From JBOGJI01 sp050747865 (GTDB taxonomy: Bacteria; Acidobacteriota; Thermoanaerobaculia; Multivoradales; JAHEKO01): 5,806 nucleotides of DNA. Shown in pieces: positions 3,330 through 5,806 of this stretch. The DNA lies in assembly GCA_050747865.1 (NCBI GenBank), contig JBOGJI010000056.1, positions 1 through 5,806 of the forward strand, written 5' to 3'. Position 1 is the stretch's first letter. Every line of letters begins with the position of its first letter. The notes below the pieces were generated by a model that saw only the letters and a program-made list of their open reading frames with translations, searched no databases and was not told the origin of the DNA. A program made the position numbers and the translations under genes.

Positions 3330-5806
3330 TTAGCCGAGCAGGGTCTCGACGGTCTCGAGGATGGGCTTGACCGCCTCGATGACCTCGACGACCCCCGAGA
3401 TGGCGTCCATCACGTCGCCCAGGCCGCCGTCCATCAGCTCCTGGCCGGCGTTGCCGATGCTCTCCAGGAACTCCATGGCACCGGCCAGCGCCTCCGAGTT
3501 GCCGGTGAGCTGCTGGATCAGGGTGTCGAGTAGCAGCGTCTGGAACATCGAGACGGTCGAGGAGCTGGTCGCGTCGAGGTTCGACGACAGGGTCTCCTGC
3601 TTCTCGCTGGCGTCGCTCTTCAGCGTCCCGAACTCCTGCTGCGCGGTGCTCACCTTGCCGCTGACGTCGTCCTGCAGGTTGTCGTAGTCGGAGACCACCG
3701 CCTCCTTGCGCTCTTCGAAGTTCTGGCCGACGCCGTCGGACTGCTGCTGGTACTCCTCGATCTGGGCCTTCTTGGTCTGCATGTCGGAGCTCGCGTCACC
3801 CTGGAAGGTGACCACCTGCTGTGACAGGTCGTCGAGCGCGCTCTTGCTCTGCTCGTGGCTCGTCTGCGTCTCGGTGAGCATGCTGTCGGAGCGCGCCTCG
3901 ACCTCGGAGGTCTGCGCCTGCACCGCGTCGGTGCTGTCGGAGACGCCGGTTGAGAGCTCGCCGAGCTGGCCGTCGAAGTCGCTGAAGGTGGACTCGAGCG
4001 CGCTGGTCTTCTCTTCGACCGTCCCCTGCGCTCGCTCCAGGGCCGAGACCGCCGACACCGAGGCCTGGGCCATGCTCTGGTACGCGGAATTGACGTCTTC
4101 GCGCACCGAGCTCGCCTGCTCGGTGACCATGGTGAGGATCTGCTGGGCGTTTTCGACCGCGGCGCCGAACTCCTCGATCGCCGCCTCGCAGGCCGCCACC
4201 TCGTCGGGGTAGAACTCCTCCATCGAGTAGACGCCCAGGACCTCCTCGGGCATGTAGATGTAGATGATCTCCTGCGGCTCGTAGACGCCGTAGATCTCCT
4301 CGGCCATGAACACGCCGTGGATGTCTTCGGCGCTGTAGACGCCGTGGATGTCCGAGGCGTTGTAGACCTCGTGGATGTCCTCCGCCGTGTAGACGCCGTG
4401 GATGTCCGCGGCGCCGTAGACGCCGTAGATGTCCGAGGCGCTGTAGACGCCGTGGATGTCGGCGGCGGCGTAGATCCCGTGGATGTCGGCGGCGCCGTAA
4501 ATGCCGTGGATGTCCTCCGCCGTGTAGACGCCATGGATGTCGGCGGCCTCGTAGACGCCGTAGATGTCCTCGGCGCCGTAGACGCCGTGGATGTCCTCGG
4601 CACTGTAGACCCCGTGGATGTCGGAGGCGGTGTAGACCCCGTGGATGTCGGCGGCTGTGTAGACGCCGTGGATCTCGTCGGCTCCATACACCCCGTGGAT
4701 GTCGAGCGCCGTGTAGACGCCATGGATCTCGTCCGCGGTGTACGTGCCGTGGATCTCATCCGCCGTGTAGATACCGTGGATCTCGTCGGCGGTGTAGGTG
4801 CCGTGGATCTCCTCGGCCGTGTAGACGCCGTGGATCTCCTCCGGCGTGTAGAAGCCGTGGATCTCGCTCGGCTCGTAGACGCCGTGGATCTCCTGGGCCG
4901 TGTAGACGCCGTGGATCTCTTCGGCGAAGTAGGCGTTGTGGATCTCCTCGGCCGTGTACGTGCCGTGGATGTCCGCGGCCGAATAGACGCCGTGGATCTC
5001 CTCGGCGGTATAGACGCCATGGATCTCCTCGGCGGTGTAGGTGCCGTAGATCTCCTCGGCGCTGTAGACGCCGTGGATCTCCTCGGCCGTGTAGGTGCCG
5101 TGGATCTCCTCGGCCGTGTAGCCGCCGTCGTGCACCTCCTCGGCTGAGTAGTCGCCCTCCTTCATCTCCGCCGCGGTGTAGCCGCCTTCCTTGCACTCCG
5201 CGGCCTCCCAGCCCCCTTCCTTCATTTCGGCGGCCTCGTAGCCGCCCTCCTTCATCTCGGAAGGCTCGTACCCGCCCTCCTTCATCTCCCCGGCCGAGTA
5301 ACCGCCTTCCTTCATCTCCGCGGCTTCGAATCCGCCCTCGCGGCACTCCCCAGCCTCCCAGCCGCCCTCCTTCATCTCGCCGGCCGTGTACCCGCCCTCC
5401 TTGCACTCGTCGGCGGAGTAGCCGCCCTCCTTGAGCTCGTCGGCGGTCCAGCCACCCTCCTTCATGTCGGAGGCCTCGTAGCCGCCTTCCTTGCACTCGC
5501 CGGCCTCCCAGCCGCCCTCCTTCATCTCGCCGGCCGTGTACCCGCCCTCGTGCATCTCGTCGGGCTCGTACCCGCCCTCCTTGAGCTCGTCAGCGGTCCA
5601 GCCACCCTCCTTCATGTCGGAGGCCTCGTAGCCGCCTTCCTTGCACTCGTCGGCCTCCCAGCCGCCCTCCTTCATCTCCCCGGCCGAATAGCCGCCTTCG
5701 TTGCAATCCTCGGCCGAATAGCCGCCCTCTTTCAGCTCTTCGGCGGTGAAGCCGCCGTCCTTCATCTCCTCTGCGGAGTAGCCGGCCTCATTGAGCTCCT
5801 CGGCTT
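3330..5806 (-). CDS. Giant short-tandem-repeat protein with helical C-terminal domain (5' partial)
   Basis: The reading frame is open to the right edge. The ATG at 5765 is not the start, because the 13 codons before it encode more of the same repeat (AEELNEAGYSAEE). Numbering from that internal Met, residues 1-220 are 22 decapeptides (consensus MKEGGYxAxE; position 1 is M/L/C, position 6 is Y/W/F). Residues 221-517 are 33 nonapeptides (consensus IHGVYTAEE). Residues 518-811 are a Gln/Ser/Glu/Ala-rich, proline-poor, coiled-coil-like region. It ends in hydrophobic helices (MFQTLLLDTLIQQL; AISGVVEVIEAVKPILETV). No membrane segment is obvious and the N-terminus is not visible. It is the first visible gene of the apparent operon, 42 bp before the next. 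The decapeptide resembles the short Gly-aromatic/Ala-Glu repeats I recall from some bacterial, phage and algal proteins, but I cannot name a family. The role is unknown. A fibrous or solenoid structural protein is an inference. The reading frame is very secure because repeats and C-terminal domain are continuous in it. Confidence 0.88.
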   Translation of the reverse strand, partial: AEELNEAGYSAEEMKDGGFTAEELKEGGYSAEDCNEGGYSAGEMKEGGWEADECKEGGYEASDMKEGGWTADELKEGGYEPDEMHEGGYTAGEMKEGGWEAGECKEGGYEASDMKEGGWTADELKEGGYSADECKEGGYTAGEMKEGGWEAGECREGGFEAAEMKEGGYSAGEMKEGGYEPSEMKEGGYEAAEMKEGGWEAAECKEGGYTAAEMKEGDYSAEEVHDGGYTAEEIHGTYTAEEIHGVYSAEEIYGTYTAEEIHGVYTAEEIHGVYSAADIHGTYTAEEIHNAYFAEEIHGVYTAQEIHGVYEPSEIHGFYTPEEIHGVYTAEEIHGTYTADEIHGIYTADEIHGTYTADEIHGVYTALDIHGVYGADEIHGVYTAADIHGVYTASDIHGVYSAEDIHGVYGAEDIYGVYEAADIHGVYTAEDIHGIYGAADIHGIYAAADIHGVYSASDIYGVYGAADIHGVYTAEDIHEVYNASDIHGVYSAEDIHGVFMAEEIYGVYEPQEIIYIYMPEEVLGVYSMEEFYPDEVAACEAAIEEFGAAVENAQQILTMVTEQASSVREDVNSAYQSMAQASVSAVSALERAQGTVEEKTSALESTFSDFDGQLGELSTGVSDSTDAVQAQTSEVEARSDSMLTETQTSHEQSKSALDDLSQQVVTFQGDASSDMQTKKAQIEEYQQQSDGVGQNFEERKEAVVSDYDNLQDDVSGKVSTAQQEFGTLKSDASEKQETLSSNLDATSSSTVSMFQTLLLDTLIQQLTGNSEALAGAMEFLESIGNAGQELMDGGLGDVMDAISGVVEVIEAVKPILETVETLLG
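4215..5105 (-). repeat. 27-bp tandem array encoding nonapeptides IHGVYTAEE
   Basis: Thirty-three consecutive in-frame 27-bp units span 891 bp without interruption. Consensus is I-H-G-(V/T/I)-Y-(T/S/G/E)-A-(E/A/S/D)-(E/D). Position 2 is His in 27 units, and Tyr stands at position 5 in all but one (Phe in unit 30). The last two or three units degrade (IIYIYMPEE, VLGVYSMEE) before the C-terminal domain. The final acidic residue falls in blocks: mostly Glu in units 1-16, always Asp in units 17-29, Glu again in 30-33. The core around GTAGACGCCGTGGAT on the plus strand is the best conserved DNA. Wobble positions vary, which suggests selection on the peptide. Confidence 0.94.
5106..5806 (-). repeat. 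30-bp tandem array encoding decapeptides MKEGGYxAxE
   Basis: About 23 full in-frame 30-bp units run to the window edge and must continue beyond it. Per-position pattern: hydrophobic M/L/C/V, then K/H/N/R, E/D, G/A, G/D, aromatic Y/W/F, T/S/E, A/P, variable, E/D. Cys occupies position 1 in six units (3, 5, 10, 13, 15 and 20, counted from the Met at 5765). Trp fills the aromatic position in six units (4, 6, 9, 11, 14, 19). The units differ at many synonymous sites, so most of the array is not freshly expanded. One five-unit block is duplicated (see the 150-bp repeat). The last unit, VHDGGYTAEE, is a hybrid with the following array. Confidence 0.93.
5376..5675 (-). repeat. 150-bp higher-order tandem duplication inside the decapeptide array
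   Basis: Five decapeptides (bases 5526-5675) are repeated by the next five (5376-5525). The proteins match at 45 of 50 positions by hand alignment. The DNA has about 12 mismatches in 150 bases, nine of them in one 30-bp stretch (5401-5430 against 5551-5580). Bases 5431-5528 and 5581-5678 differ at only two positions, although neighbouring single units differ much more. This fits a recent block duplication by slippage or unequal recombination. The unit order is Trp, Tyr, Trp, Tyr, Tyr, with position-1 residues M, C, M, L, M/C. Confidence 0.85.

Noticed and set aside
3650..5020. Minus-strand 456-residue Arg/Ser/Thr-rich frame
   Set aside because: Shifted-frame shadow of the repeat protein; low-complexity Arg/Ser/Thr composition typical of GC-rich off-frame reading.
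4215..5105. MORN or pentapeptide repeat assignment
   Set aside because: The unit length (9) and the IHGxYxAxE pattern fit neither the MORN motif nor the A(D/N)LxX pentapeptide pattern.
4317..5147. Plus-strand 276-residue reading frame with a regular VDAVDVxG-like repeat
   Set aside because: It is the complement of the 27-bp array. It has no convincing ribosome binding site and no non-repeat domain, while the minus frame continues into a proper helical domain.
4756..5496. Minus-strand 246-residue Gly/Arg-rich frame
   Set aside because: Another shifted frame across the 30- and 27-bp arrays, with Gly/Arg composition and no independent start signal.
5763..5765. ATG as the start codon of the repeat protein
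   Set aside because: The same repeat continues in frame upstream to the window edge, and Met is simply the usual first residue of a unit.
4215..5806. CRISPR array
   Set aside because: Units are contiguous, with no spacers, degenerate at wobble positions and in frame with a coding region.

Overview
The window is GC-rich and most codons end in G or C. All supported genes lie on the minus strand and read right to left. The left-most gene has a signal peptide and resembles the outer-membrane beta-barrel 'transporter / phenol MetA-degradation-like' family, which points to a GC-rich Gram-negative bacterium. The sequence does not allow a closer lineage assignment. There are no RNA genes, insertion sequences, integrases or CRISPR arrays.

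Layout in order of transcription. (1) 5806-3330 is a very long protein whose 5' end lies beyond the right edge. Its visible N-terminal part is a tandem array of about 23 decapeptides (consensus MKEGGYxAxE). At one hybrid unit the array changes to 33 nonapeptides (consensus IHGVYTAEE), and a 294-residue Gln/Ser/Glu-rich helical C-terminal domain follows. (2) 3287-2289, (3) 2276-1353 and (4) 1304-402 are three acidic, helical, coiled-coil-like proteins of 332, 307 and 300 residues. Each starts with Met-Ser and has a clear Shine-Dalgarno sequence. (5) From 393 to the left edge is the start of a secreted outer-membrane-type protein, interrupted by an apparent one-base frameshift near 256-259.

The genes are 42, 12, 48 and 8 bp apart with no recognisable terminator between them, so they look like one operon. 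Proteins 2 and 4 share a gap-free motif (FxSxVNxxGExxxNR) and an upstream FGx6LxSEF motif, which suggests divergent paralogues. Protein 3 matches protein 2 more weakly in the same place. I do not recognise the coiled-coil family or a named system.

The best inference is a dedicated assembly with one long repetitive, possibly fibrous or solenoid subunit, three co-expressed coiled-coil partners and perhaps an envelope channel. It could be a filament, scaffold or cell-envelope structure. That role is inferred from architecture and gene order alone. The repeat protein, with its 10-to-9-residue switch and a recent-looking 150-bp internal duplication, is the most unusual element.
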